DNA of 64,000 nt from the NCBI GenBank assembly GCA_963792175.1, contig CAWBVG010000031.1, positions 345,012 to 409,011 of the forward strand, given 5' to 3'. Below the pieces are notes generated by a model. That model saw only the letters and a program-made list of their open reading frames with translations. It was not told the DNA's origin and did no database searches. The translations under genes and the position numbers were made by a program. This DNA comes from CAWBVG01 sp963792175. Its GTDB lineage: Bacteria; Acidobacteriota; Vicinamibacteria; Vicinamibacterales; CAVVIG01. Positions 50,238 to 60,840 of this stretch are shown here, one piece after another; positions within the stretch are counted from its first letter, which is position 1; each line of letters begins with the position of its first letter.

Positions 50238-51574
50238 GTGAAGCGATTCGGCGTTCAGGCGGGCCTGTTGGCGGGCGGCGTCCTTCTGCTCGTCGGCGGA
50301 TTCGTGTTGTCGGGCCGCGCCGCACAGGCGGACGAGTTCAGCTCGCTGGTGCTGTCGCTGGCGATGCTCGTCACCGCCGCCAAAATCGGCGGCGATCTCG
50401 CGGGCCGGTTCGGTCAGCCGGCCGTCCTGGGCGAGCTCGCCGTCGGTGTGCTCCTCGGAAACCTGCCAGGTCTCGGACCGCTCCAGTATCTGGCCAGCGA
50501 CAGCTATCTCGACACGTTCGCGCGGCTGGGCATGCTGCTGATGTTGTTCGAAGTCGGCCTGGACCTGTCGGTTCGCGAGCTCTTCGCCGTCGGCGCGTCG
50601 TCTCTCCTCGTGGCGGTGTGCGGCACCACCGCGAGCTTCGCGCTTGGCTGGGGCGTCGCGGCGCTGATGTTGCCGTCGGCGCCGGGAAGCGTTCACATCT
50701 TTCTCGCCGCCGCCATCACGGCGACGAGCGTCGGGATTACGGCGCGCGTGCTGAAGGATCTTGCGCGCGTCTCGAAGTGGCGAGGCGAAAGTCATTCTTG
50801 GCGCCGCGGTCGTGGACGACATCGTGGCGCTGGTCGTGCTTGGGCTCGTGACCGGAGGGCTCGCCGGCGGCGCCGCCGCGCCCGCGTCCGAGTGGCGTCC
50901 AGCTTTCGCCTTGGTCGCGAAGAACGATCGGGTTTCTCACGCTGGCGATTCTCCTCGGCGTCAGATTGACCCCGGAATGGTTCCGCCAGGCCGCTCGCCT
51001 GCGTGCACCCGGCGCTCTGCTCGCGCTCGGCCTGTGCTTCTGCTTCTTCCTGTCGTGGGCCGCGAACGCGATCGGGCTGGCCCCGCTCGTCGGCGCGTTT
51101 GCGGCGGGGCTGGTGCTCGAAGACAGTCACTCGGACGCTTTCGTGCGCAGGGGCGAGCGGCCGCTCGGCGAGCTGCTCGAGCCGATGACCTCTTTCCTGG
51201 TGCCAATCTTCTTCGTGCTCGTCGGGTTTCGGACGAACGTCCGCGTGCTTGCGGATCCGGCCGTGCTCGGGTTGCCGCTGGCACTCACGGTGGCCGCGGT
51301 CCTCGGCAAACTCGCATCCAGCGTCGGCGTGCTCGCGCCAGGGGTCCGGAAGCTCACCGTTGGATGGGGAATGGTGCCGCGCGGTGAGGTGACGCTCGTA
51401 TTCGCCGCGCTCGGCCGGTCGCTGCAGGTGGGCGGCGTGCCGCTACTCGACGATCGCGGGTATGCGGCCCTGGTCACGCTTGTCATCATCACGACATTGA
51501 TCACACCTCCGGCGCTGAAGTGGAGCTGGCGGACCGACGCCGCGCTATCGCGCGTCAGCGGACAGGAAGCGTGA
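50238..51574 (+). CDS. CPA2-family cation:proton antiporter (two frameshifts)
   Basis: An integral membrane protein of about 445 residues with KefB/NapA-like landmarks: FGQPAVLGELAVGVLLGNLPG, GMLLMLFEVGLDLSVREL, AAITATSVGITARVLKDL, AAVVDDIVALVVLG (the ion-binding Asp-Asp pair) and LVGAFAAGLVLED, then TSFLVPIFFVLVGFRTNV and MVPRGEVTLVFAALG. No C-terminal RCK/TrkA domain is present. Frame changes near 50780 and 50935. It follows the KimA gene after 50 bp; its GTG start at 50238 is the family start. K+ or Na+ efflux in exchange for protons is likely and would complement the importer upstream. Confidence 0.88.
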
Positions 51575-52287
51575 GTCGGACGGTCGTCCCGTGGTCGAAC
51601 GCCTCGGTGCGACTCTGGACGTCGCACCTCCCGCCGTGCGCGACGACGATGTCACGGACCAGGAGCAGTGCGAGCCCGCCCTGCGGGCGGCCGTTACGGT
51701 CGAACAGGTGTGCGACCTTGTCCGCTGGAATGCCGGGGCCATCGTCCTGGACGCTGATCGCGACCTCGTGCGTGGCGGCGTCGTAGGCTCATCTGGACCG
51801 CGATCGCGCCGCCCGGCATTCGTCGCGTCCCGGGTCGGATGTAGCGCAGCGCGTTGCCGACCAGCGTCGTCACGGCCCACGCCACTTTTTCAGCATCCAG
51901 CGTCAGCCGCGAGGGGACGTCATCGGCGATGGTGAGCGTCAGCGAGCCGTCGATCGCTTCCGCCTGCCGGCGCAGCACGGCCATCGTGGGCGGTAGCAGG
52001 CCGCGGAAATCGATCGGCTTTCTCCGGATGGGCAATGCCGCGATGGCGGTCACATGCAGCGTCGATCCGCCCGTCGATATGGTTGTCGCGGCGGCGCCTT
52101 GATCCGTCCGATGAAGATCGAGCATCACGTGTCGCGCGGCGTCTCGCACGGCTGCGGGCGCAGCGTCATACTCCTGCAATCGCACGCGCAGCCATTCGAG
52201 AGGAGCGCCGCCGAGCGCCGCCAGGACCGTCCCGTCCGCACCGAGAACGACTGTCGCGTCGCCTGCGGACGGCGATTCGGGTTCCAT
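51555..52287 (-). CDS. ATPase-domain signalling protein (histidine-kinase-like, no clear H-box; one frameshift)
   Basis: Roughly 243 residues. The N-terminus (GDATVVLGADGTVLAALGGA) is PAS-like, and AARHVMLDLHRTDQG and TAIAALPIRRKPIDFRGLLP lead to an HATPase region with the N-box EKVAWAVTTLVGNALRYI. In another frame this continues to the G-boxes VQDDGPGIPADKVAHLF and GLALLLVRDIVVAHGG, ending TVRLTLPVR. No canonical phospho-acceptor H-box is evident, so it may be an orphan or a degenerate kinase. Frame change near 51795. It is convergent with the antiporter gene, overlapping its 3' end by 20 bp, and divergent from the next secreted protein. Confidence 0.72.
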
Positions 52288-52408
52288 GCGCTGACCTCCA
52301 CTCTCAGGCTAGCGGACGGCGGCTGGGAGTGGACTGAAGAGTCCCTAAAGAAGGCCTCAATCTCAGGCGTTGTCTTATTCGTGCACAAATGGCACGGTTA
52401 TGAGAGCG

Positions 52409-52460
52409 ATCTGCACGGTAAGGACAATAATGTCTCGATCTGACAATGACCCGTGCAGAT
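52409..52460. promoter_or_regulatory. 10-bp perfect inverted repeat upstream of a small secreted protein gene
   Basis: ATCTGCACGG (52409-52418) and CCGTGCAGAT (52451-52460) are exact inverse copies 32 nt apart, with a smaller dyad GACAATAATGTC between them. The second arm ends 42 bp before the ATG at 52503. It may be a two-site operator or an RNA hairpin in the leader. No regulator can be named. Confidence 0.5.
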
Positions 52461-52491
52461 AGCGCACAATTATGCTAGCGTATCCGAACAC

Positions 52492-52499
52492 AGGAGGTG
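52492..52499 (+). promoter_or_regulatory. Strong Shine-Dalgarno sequence deciding the start at 52503
   Basis: AGGAGGTG lies 5 nt before ATG 52503 and fully matches the 16S tail. It selects this codon over the GTG at 52497, which overlaps the site itself. Confidence 0.75.
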
Positions 52500-52502
52500 G
52501 GG

Positions 52503-53201
52503 ATGCGCAGGCACGTTCTAGCTGTCGTTGTCGCGACCGCGGGGCTCGTCAGCGGATTTCGGGCAGAAGCCGCACAGGATCGCCTGCAGTCGAACCAGCG
52601 GGCGAGTCTCGTCGGTTGCGTGGTGCAGACGCCAGACGGCGCGTTCGTGCTGTCGAGCGCGACGCCTGCGCCGCCAGCCGGCCGATCGAGTGGATCGAAT
52701 TCCGCAAAGGCCTCGACGCCGATCGGCCAGGCGGCGCCTTCAAGTGATCGGCCGAGGACCGCGGGCACGACCACACCCAAAGGATCCACTCCGATCGGCG
52801 TTACACCCGTGAGCTTCACATCGTCGGCGACGAGCGGCTCCAACAGCCCCAAGGCCTCCACGCCCGTGCGTCGCGCCGCGACATCGGCCTACGCGCTCGA
52901 CACACCGAGCGTTGACGTCGCGCAGTACGTGGGTCAGTTGGTGGAAGTCAGCGGCGTGTTGCCGCAACAGCACGCGATGAAAGTAGAGACGCTTCGTTCT
53001 CTCGGCTACGAGCTGCGTGCGCTAACGGCTTCCTCGCCTCGATCGCAATGGCCTCGTGTGCACGGCGCTGCCCGTGTGTCGCCACGAAAACACGAACGCA
53101 CCCAAACACAAACTGATCGCGTCCGTCCAGTCGGCGATGTGGAGGTTCCGCGCGGTGGGGAAGAACTGCTGCGGTTGAAACGCGCTGTTACGACCTCGTG
53201 A
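52503..53201 (+). CDS. Small secreted protein of unknown function
   Basis: A signal peptide MRRHVLAVVVATAGLVSG (cleavage near AEA-AQ) precedes ASLVGCVVQTPDGAFVLSS and a Ser/Thr/Pro-rich middle. YALDTPSVDVAQYVGQLVEVSGVLPQQ then resembles the OB-like 'VGxxVEVxG' strand motif of small exported acidobacterial proteins. The in-frame continuation to 53201 has no family character. A single-base shift near 52990 would give RFVLSATSCVR and stop at 53024-53026, which looks like a natural end. The middle is probably a flexible linker. Function unknown; the leader carries an inverted repeat and strong RBS, so it may be regulated and well expressed. Confidence 0.6.
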   Translation: MRRHVLAVVVATAGLVSGFRAEAAQDRLQSNQRASLVGCVVQTPDGAFVLSSATPAPPAGRSSGSNSAKASTPIGQAAPSSDRPRTAGTTTPKGSTPIGVTPVSFTSSATSGSNSPKASTPVRRAATSAYALDTPSVDVAQYVGQLVEVSGVLPQQHAMKVETLRSLGYELRALTASSPRSQWPRVHGAARVSPRKHERTQTQTDRVRPVGDVEVPRGGEELLRLKRAVTTS

Positions 53202-53567
53202 CCGAGCGTGGAGCCACGAAGTCGGGTGACTGGTTGACCTTCAGAACGTCGCCGAAACGACGTTGAGATCCGTCCGTCGCGGGATTCGGACGGCGAACCT
53301 CGTGATCCCTGACGCGGGCGTAGAGACCCTCCGGTGTCGTACGTAAGAACTTCGCGTCGACGAGCGCATCGAGGACCGACTGGCACATATCGAGGACCGA
53401 CTGGCACATTTGGGCTCGACGCCGCACAGACGCTGCACTTGTTCGGCATTGAGGCGCAAGCCGGGCATTTCCACATACTCAGCACGAATAGGCGCGCCGA
53501 GTTTCAGCCGAACGTCGACGACCACCCAGACCTGCAGTGTTGACGAGATGCACACGCGGTCCCGCAC
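53188..53567 (-). CDS. Small protein, possible winged-helix-like domain (frameshifted, internal 21-bp duplication)
   Basis: The frame from ATG 53567 reaches EMPGLRLNAEQVQRLCGVEP. A neighbouring frame continues AQMCQSVLDMCQSVLDALVD and then AKFLRTTPEGLYARVRD. The order 'MPGLxLTxxQVQRLxGV ... C..VLDALVDxxFL..T..G.YAR' is that of small acidobacterial proteins of unknown function with a helix-turn-helix-like composition. MCQSVLD occurs twice in tandem because of a 21-bp duplication near 53385-53425. The frame junction is near 53420. It is convergent with the secreted-protein gene; no role can be assigned. Confidence 0.5.
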
Positions 53568-53639
53568 TGCGCCGAAACGGCCGGTTGGCGTGGCGTTAAT
53601 TGGGTCGACACTCGCGAGGGACGGACACCGACGACTGTC

Positions 53640-54530
53640 TCAAAACCGTAAATTGTGCAAGTAGTCGTGACTCCTTTTGATGCTCTCGAAAGCGGACTTC
53701 GGTTCGTCGTGTTCCACGAAATAATGCTGAATGCCCGCCGTTTCGGATTGCGCGAAGATGCGCGCCCAATCGACGGCGCCGTCGCCGACGTCAGCAATGC
53801 GCCCGGTGACATTGACCGACGGGCCAAGCGCGCCCTCGTATCCGCTCGAAATAGTGCCGTCCCTGATCCAGTCCTTGACGTGCACCAAAGGGAAGCGGCC
53901 AGGATATTTCTCGAAGTAGGCGAGCGGGTCTTTGCCCGCAGCGATGATCCAGCAGAGGTCCAGTTCCATGACGACCAATGTGGGGTCCGTCTCGCCGAGG
54001 ATGAAATCATACGGGAGCATCCCGCCGAGTGAATCATCCGGGACAAATTCGAACGCGTGATTGTGAAAGCCGAACTGGATGCCGGCGTTCCGGCTGGCTT
54101 CTCCGGCGCGGTTGAATAGCTCGGCGGCGCGTTTCCAACCGTCCGGTTCGGTCCGCTGCTTCTCGTCAATCCAGGGGCAAATGATGTAGCGGTGGCCGAC
54201 GGTGTGAGCCGCGTCGAGGGTTTCGCGCCACTTGTGTTCGACGACGTCGTAGCCGACATGGCACGACGGTGCGGAGAGGCCATTCTTGTGGCCAATGACG
54301 CGGACCTCTTTCAGCTCGTGGCCGAAGTAGCCGGCGAACTCGACTTCCTTGTAGCCGCTGGCCGCGACTCTGGCGATGTGCCCTCCATGTCGGTCTTCAT
54401 GGCATCCCGAACGGTGTACAACTGGAGGCCTATTCCGTCAATATGGTGCATGGCTCCCGTTGCCGGGGAAGGTCGGCACGCCGCAACGGCTGTGGCAATG
54501 GATGCGCCGATAAAGGTCGCGCCGATTCAT
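53640..54530 (-). CDS. Sugar phosphate isomerase/epimerase (xylose-isomerase-like TIM barrel), Tat lipoprotein (frameshifted)
   Basis: ATG 54530, with one extra G removed near codon 5, gives MNRRTFIGASIATAVAAC, a twin-arginine signal with a lipobox cysteine. After GIGLQLYTVRDAMKTDMEGT the frame changes again (near 54375), then ASGYKEVEFAGYFGHELKEV, HRYIICPWIDEKQR, FGFHNHAFEFVP (metal and acid ligands), VVMELDLCWIIAAG and FPLVHVKDW complete the AP-endonuclease-2-like barrel. About 296 aa. Such proteins act on exported or periplasmic sugars, but the substrate is unknown. It ends at the TAA near 53640, with HNLRF last. Confidence 0.8.
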
Positions 54531-54603
54531 GTGGCCCATGGCGCAGCATACATCCTGTCGCACGGCCGGACTCTTTAGGTCGACAAACAGTTCAAGGCCG
54601 CCG

Positions 54604-54969
54604 TCACGCACGGTCGACGGGCGAAGGGGGCACGCGCTCGAACGCGCGGATGGCGTCCTCCTTCGTGCCGAGGATATCGAAGACACGGTGCATGCGCACG
54701 AGCTCGAAGACGGCCCGGACCTGCTTCGACATGCCGCACAGCTTCAGGTCGCCACCTTTGGCGTTCAGCTTCCGCAGGCAGGAAATGAACGCACCCAGTC
54801 CGGAGCTGTCGACGAAGCGCAGGCGGGACAAATCGAGCACCAGCTTCGCGTTGGCATCGAGCACCGGCGCCATGTCGCGCTTGAACTCCCCGGCGTTGCT
54901 GGCGTCGAGTTCCTCGACGGGCACGGCCACAACCGCCACATCGCCGACTTTCTCGAAAGCCATTTGCAT
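54604..54969 (-). CDS. STAS-domain anti-sigma-factor antagonist
   Basis: An intact 121-residue protein: MQMAFEKVGDVAVVAVPVEE, LDASNAGEFKRDMAPVL, then KLVLDLSRLRFVDSSGLGAF with the phosphorylatable serine pair, KLCGMSKQVRAVFELVRMH and FDILGTKEDAIRAF. It binds and sequesters an anti-sigma kinase when dephosphorylated. AAGGA precedes ATG 54969, and the phosphatase/kinase gene ends 20 bp upstream, so the two are one operon and a partner-switching pair. Confidence 0.9.
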   Translation of the reverse strand: MQMAFEKVGDVAVVAVPVEELDASNAGEFKRDMAPVLDANAKLVLDLSRLRFVDSSGLGAFISCLRKLNAKGGDLKLCGMSKQVRAVFELVRMHRVFDILGTKEDAIRAFERVPPSPVDRA

Positions 54970-54989
54970 CGCGTTGTCCTTCGCAGCGA

Positions 54990-57900
54990 CTAGGAGTTCA
55001 GAGCCTTGACGAGCGTAATACAGTTCCTCCCGCGCTCGTCGCGAGAGTACCGCACCTCGTCCACGCTCCTGGTGATGAGGTAGATGCCGAAGCCTGACTC
55101 CCGCGAACCGTCCAGCGCGGGCGGCGAGACGGTTGCCGGGTCGAACGAATCTCCCAGATGATGCAGTCGTATCGAAACCCGGCCGGGGGACCATCTCGGC
55201 TTCCAGTTGAATCCGCTGATCGGCGCGGCCATGATAGGCGTGCTTCATGATGTTGCTGGCCGCCTCGTTGACGGCCAGCTCGAACTCAGCGACATCGTTC
55301 TGATCGAGCAGCCCCTCCGGGAATCGTCCGACAAAATTCGCGGACGAATCCGCGGGCACGGCCGAGTTCGGTGAGATCGCTGCCAATCTCCAGCTCGGAG
55401 CGCGCGAGCGGTTGTTGCGCCTCGCCGACTTTCACGGCGACACAGGTCAGATCATCGGTCAGCCGATCGGATTGCGCAAATGTGACAGCGGCTTGGCGGA
55501 TGGCATCCACGAGCGCTTCCGGCTCGAGCCCGCGGTTGATCCGAACGCACTCCGAGAGGCGGTCTGCGCCGTAGAGCTCTCCGGCGCTGTTGCGCATTTC
55601 CGTGATCCCGTCCGAGTAGAACACGAACAGATCTCCCGGCTCGAACGGGACGGCAATCTGGTCGAAGATCTCTCCCTCGCGGATCCCCAGCGGCAGATTG
55701 TTCCCGTGCACGATCTCGCAGAGGCCCGTATTGGCGCGTACGACCATCATCCCCGTGTGCCCGCAGTCGACGAGATCGAGGATGCGCCGATTCAAGTCCA
55801 GTCTGGCGTAACTCAGCGTCACGAAGCTCTCGAGATCGATCAGTTGTCGAACCATGTCCGCATGGGCCAGGGTCACGATTTCCTTGGGCTCTGGAAGAGC
55901 GCCACTCTTGGACATGGCCATGAGGTGGCACAGAGCCTCGAGGAAGTTGCTCTTGGTCGCCCCGGCCAGCAGTGCGGCAGGAATGCCCTTGCCCATGACG
56001 TCCGCGACGATCACGTCGAGGCACTGGTTCTCATGCTTGAAGAAATCGTAGAAATCGCCGTCGATGCGCCGGGAAGGAATCGTCAGCGCGGCCACCCGCA
56101 GTCCAGCCACGTCGGTCGGTGGCTGCGTCAGAAGCAGCATCTGCTGAATCCTGAAACCAATCTGGCCTTCCCGCTCGTGGGCGGCTTCGAGGTCGGCGGT
56201 GCGTGCGCGGACGCGCTCTTCGAGCTCGGCATTCAGCGTCCGGATCTCGTCCTCCGCTCGCTGTTGCTCGCCTCGGGCGCGAAGCGTCGTGACCCCGTAG
56301 CCCAGGTCGCCGGCCAATTCTGTCAACAACGCCACTTCGTCGTCGCGGAACGCTTCGGCCTCCGCCGCGTAGATGCTCAGCGCTCCGAACGGCTCGCCAT
56401 CGACGACGAGCGGAATGGCAATGATCGACGCGTAGCCGCGTTTCAGCGCCTCGTCGCGCCACGCAGCGAACGCCGGATCCGTGGCGGTGCTCTTTACGAT
56501 CTGCGTCTGTCCAGCCCGGATGCAGGTCGCCGTCGGTCCCAGGGCGCGGTCCGTGTCGGTCCAGGTCACGTTCACGGCCTGCAGGTACCCCTCGTCGACT
56601 CCGGCCTGCGCGACGGCCGTCACGGTCTTCGCCTCGTCGTGTTCAGCACGGCCGACCCAACAGAAGCGATAGCCCGCCTCGTCGACGATGATGCCGCAGA
56701 CTTGATCGAGCCAGGCGGATTCATCCGTGGCGCGGATCAACGCCTCGTTGCAGCGGCTCAACGCGCGGTGCGCGCGATTGATCCGGAGCAGTTCTTCCTG
56801 CGCGCGTTTGCGTTCGGTGATGTCCTGAACGGTGCCGATGCCTTTCACTGCTCGCCCGTCTTTGTCGAAGTCGACCTCCGCCCGCTCTCGCACCCACTTC
56901 GGCGCGCCGGCGACGACGAGACGGTGTTCGATGTCATATGGGGCACCGCGCATCGCGGCGGTCCAGGCCTTGTCGACGGCTTCCTTGTCCGCCGGATGAA
57001 TCGAGCCGAGAAAGGATTCGTACGTGAGGGGCGTGCCTTTGGGTACGCCAAAGATGCGAAACACCTCGTCCGACCACGTGAGCTGGTTGTGCGTGACGTC
57101 CAGATGCCAGCTGCCGATGTGCGCGATTTCCTGCGCTTTGTTCAGATTGGCTTCGCTCTCCCGCAACGCCTCTTCGGCTTGCCTGTGCTCGGTGACATCG
57201 TGGATAGTGCCGCGCACGAGCACGACCCGGCCACCAGCGTCGCGCTCCGCTTCGCCGCGACTCGTGACCCATCGGAGACTCCCGTCGGCGCGGACCATCT
57301 CCAGCTCCAGCGCGAACGGCGTCCCACTCCGGACGGCCCGGTCCACGGCGTCGGTCAGTCGCGCGAAGCTTTCGGACGTGTAGAAACGCGGAGTGCGCCT
57401 TGAAGCCCGGAGGCGGCAGCTTCGGATCGCGGCCGGCAATGCGATACAGCCCTTCCGACCACGTCACGGTGTCGGTCGCCGGATCCCACCACCAGCTGCC
57501 CACCCGCGCCAGACGCTGCGCCTCTCTCAGCTCCTGCTCGCTTCGATGCAGCGAGCCTTCCGCGTGTCGCCGTTCAGCATCGCTGCGATCGATGCTTTGC
57601 CCGCTCCAGACCGTCAGACCGGCGAGCAGCGTGATCATCGCGACGATGATGACCGTGATCCCGCTCCACTCGGAGAACAAGCCGGCGGAATAGGCCTTCC
57701 ACGACGCCGTGCCAATCAGCAGCGGAACGACGATGGTCGCGGGCCACAACCGCCGGGTGAGCACGCCGCCGTCACTCGAACTGGCGAACAGCGCACCGAG
57801 CCCCCAGCCAGTGCGCGCACACGCCACAGCCAGAGACAGCACGAACAGGGTGACGGCCGCCGGCAGCGCAATGTGCGTGTAGGAGGTGTGCGATCCGAGT

Positions 57901-58447
57901 ATGAAGTCCAGGAGCCCGACGATGGCGCCGGTATTGGCTGCGAAGGCCAGGAACTGCGCCGGCCCATAGCGCCGCGACCTGTACGACGATCGTCCAGTCG
58001 AGCCACAGCAGCGCGAGGCCAATCAGCAAGAAATCCAGCGCCGTCACCGGCGCCATCAGGCCAGGACGAAGGCTTCCGAACGCCTCGAAGGGGTTCTCAT
58101 CGAGGAAGAACAGCTGATCGATGCCGAGGTTCCAGCCGACGAGGTGCTCCGACAGACTCAGCAGACCCACCAATGCGACGACCGACGCCAACCCCTGGCC
58201 GGCGAGCTTCCTGATGGCCTGTGGGGGCTGCGCGTCCACGCTCCGCAGCAGCCACAACGAACAGCCACACAACACGAGCGCGATGGCGGCGTTCGGCTTG
58301 ATGATCACCTGCCCTGGGATGACGCTCTTCAGGACCGCGAGGCCGAGCGTCCAACCGACGAGGCCGAGCAGCCCGACCGCGACCGAAAAGAGACTGGCGA
58401 ATGCGACGAAGCGGTTCAGGCCTCTGCACCACGCTGGCGTCGGACAC
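54990..58447 (-). CDS. Membrane PAS-PAS-GAF-SpoIIE phosphatase fused to an RsbW-like HATPase (frameshifted)
   Basis: About 1150 residues. An N-terminal membrane block (LNRFVAFASLFSVAVGLLGL, LVLCGCSLWLLRSV, ASVVALVGLLSLSEHLVGW) is followed by PAS 1 (LARVGSWWWDPATDTVTWSE), PAS 2 (IAHIGSWHLDVTHNQLTWSD), a GAF domain (CGIIVDEAGYRFCWVGRAEH) and a PP2C/SpoIIE domain with DGDFYDFF, VADVMGKGIPAALLAG, CGHTGMMVV and YSDGITEM. The tail has an HATPase (ELAVNEAASNIMKHAYHG; GFGIYLITRSVDEVRYS). No start codon lies between phosphatase and ATPase, so they look fused. It probably switches the adjacent STAS protein both ways. Frame changes near 58420, 57965, 57400, 55325 and 55185. The GTG start at 58447 lies inside the upstream gene. 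Confidence 0.85.
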
Positions 58448-59199
58448 CGCGACCGCGGGTCTTCCGGCGGACGTCGAAATGGAGCCGGGCCGCGGCCACC
58501 ACGCCAATCACCATCCCGCGGTCATCGCGATGGAGCGACGCGCTGTAGAGCAGGGAGGTGACGTGCCCGTCCCGGTGGCGCAACTCCAGCCGGCGATCGC
58601 GCACGAAGCCGTCGTGGAGTACCTCCTCGTACACAGCACGAGCCAGTTCCGTCTGAACGAAGTAGTCGGAGAAGTCGGTGCCAATGAGTTCCGGCCGCGA
58701 ACGGCCGGTCAAGGTCTCGATGGCGGAATTGACGTCGTTGATCTTGCCGTCGGATCCGATCGTGACGAGCGCGTCGAGGCTCGCCTCGAGGAAACCTCGA
58801 TTGTGAACGCTGGCCAGCCTGGCTTCGTGTTCTGACCGCCGCGGCCTCCGCAGCGCGTCGTTTGGCCAATTCCGACAGCTGGCCGGCCGTGACTGCCGTG
58901 ACGAGAAACGCGGCGAGCGCTACCCAATTCTGCGGGTCCGCGATCGTCAGCGTGTAGACGGGCGGCAGGAAGAAGAAGTTGAAGCACACCACGCCGGCCG
59001 CTGAAGCCGTGAATGCCGGCCAGCTTCCCGCCGCCGTCGCCACGAGGAGCACCACCAGCAAATAAGCCAGTGCCACGGTCGTGTCGTTCAGGGTGTCGTG
59101 AAATGGTGCACAGATGGCTGTCACGACCGCGATGCTCCCGATGGCGATTGCGTGGCCTACCCACCTGCGCTGGAAGATGCTGCCCATGGTTCGAAGCAT
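58416..59199 (-). CDS. DUF4118-PAS membrane sensor protein (one frameshift)
   Basis: About 261 residues. Four helices (WVGHAIAIGSIAVVTAICAP, VALAYLLVVLLVATAAG, PAFTASAAGVVCFNFFFLPP, WVALAAFLVTAVTAGQLSEL) form a KdpD-type DUF4118 domain, as in the kinase at 46156. A PAS domain follows in another frame: SLDALVTIGSDGKINDVNSA, FSDYFVQTELARAVY and YSASLHRDDRGMVIGVVA. No kinase or cyclase output domain is attached. The stop lies 32 bp inside the next gene, so it likely passes a signal to that SpoIIE protein. Frame change near 58835. Start 59199 is the nearest ATG before the first helix; 59187 is possible. Confidence 0.75.
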
Positions 59200-59465
59200 T
59201 GTGTTCAAGACTCGGTCCGACCGAAGGGACCTCCCGGCGTGATCAGGAACGACGGCGTTCAGCGTTCTTCGAGCGCCAAGGACCCCATGTGGATTCGACA
59301 CACGTCGTTTTCGTCGGAACGTCGAAAAACCGATACCTTCAGATCATTCCTTCCGGCTTTCCGGCAGAATCCCTCAGGACCTCTGCCGCAAAGAAGGCAT
59401 GCTCTCTTGCACGCATCCCAGACCTCGACACAGCGCCAATCGCGAGCCTTCGTGAGGGAACGCAC

Positions 59466-60809
59466 ATGGAAATCTTCCTGATACTGCCACTCATCGCTCT
59501 CGGCGGCGTGTTTGCCATGGCGGAAATCGCGCTGGTCTCCGTCCGAAAGCCCCGGCTTCAACAATGGGCCGCAACAAGGGAACACGAACGCCCAGGTGGC
59601 ACTCGATCTTGCGAACAAACCGGAAACATTCCTCGCGACCGTTCAGATGGGCATGACGCTCGTCGGCATCTTTGCCGGAGCGTTTGGTGAACGCACCCTG
59701 TCGATCCGCATCGAGTCGTATCTGAACGGGATTCCGCGGCTCGCGCCGTATGGACACGTGATCTCGCTCGTGACCGTCGTCGGTGCCGTCACGTACGTCG
59801 CGCTCATCATTGGCGAGCTCGTGCCGAAGCAGATTGCGCTGCACAGCCCTGAGCGGTTCGCCAGCGCGCTCGCCAAGCCGATGATGGCGCTCTCCCGGGT
59901 GGGCGCGCCCGTCGTGACGCATCCTGAACGCATCGGCCAGGGTGGTTCTGCGCGCGTTCCGCATCCGGCCGTCGGAGGAGCCACTGGTCACGGAAGAAGA
60001 AATCAAAGTCATCATGGAACAGGGCGCCGAAGCTGGCGTCCTCGAAAAATCTGAGCATGAAACGGTCAGGCGCCTGTTCAGGTTGAGCGATCGCGCGGTG
60101 ATGGCGCTGATGATACCCGCGTCACGACATCGTGTGGCTTGACGCGGACGCACCAACGGAACAGACGATGAAACAGGTCGTGGCGTCCTCACATTCGCGC
60201 TTTCCGGTTGCGCGGGGCAGCCTGGATAACATCGTCGGCATGGTGAAAGAGAAGGATTTGCTGGCCTGTTGCATGAGTGGCGGGCCATTGAACCTGGTCG
60301 ACGCGGCACAGCCGCCGTTGTTCGTGCCGGGCGCGATTCCGGCATTCCGCCTGCTCGAGCTGTTCAAGAAATCCCGGACGCACGTCGCGCTCGTCGTCGA
60401 CGAGTACGGCGACGTCGAAGGGCTGGTCACGATCAACGACTTCTTCGAGGACCTCGTCGGCGACGTCGCGTCGGCCGACGCGCCCCAGGAACGGCACGCG
60501 GTGCAGCGCCCTGACGGCTCGTGGCTGATTGATGGAAAGATGCCGGTCCATGACTTCAAGGAACTGCTGAATCTCGGCAAGCTGCCGGGTGAAGAACGAG
60601 GCAGCTATCTGACGCTCGGAGGGTTCGTCATGATGCAAATCGGCCGTGTTCCCGTCGCCGCCGACAGTTTCGAAGCCGCAGGTGTTCGCTTCGAGGTGGT
60701 CGACATGGATGGGAAACGTGTCGACAAGGTGCTCGCCCAGCCCTTGTCGACGTCCGCAGGCGAGAACAGGACTGACGATCTGGCTGGAGATCGCGGCCCT
60801 CAGCGGTGA
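59466..60809 (+). CDS. CorC/HlyC-type membrane protein: DUF21 (CNNM), CBS pair and transporter-associated domain (frameshifted)
   Basis: ATG 59466 begins MEIFLILPLIALGGVFAMAE, the first DUF21 helix; ATVQMGMTLVGIFAGAFGER, VTYVALIIGELVPKQIALH and PEERF-like segments follow. CBS repeats are visible in QVVASSHSRFPVARGSLDNI and THVALVVDEYGDVEGLVTIND, and the C-terminal CorC_HlyC domain in DGKMPVHDFKELLNLGKLP and LGGFVMMQIGRVPVAADSFE. About 447 aa. The family is linked to Mg2+/Co2+ efflux, but the ion here is unknown. Frame changes near 59575 (dropping one A restores AQQGNTNAQ), 59940 and 60125. Confidence 0.88.
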
Positions 60810-60840
60810 TGTAGACTGTCACCCTCAGGCGGGCCTCATC

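Noticed and set aside
55412..57403. Plus-strand open frame of about 660 codons opposite the SpoIIE protein
   Set aside because: No domain or start signal; the minus strand holds PAS, GAF and PP2C motifs.
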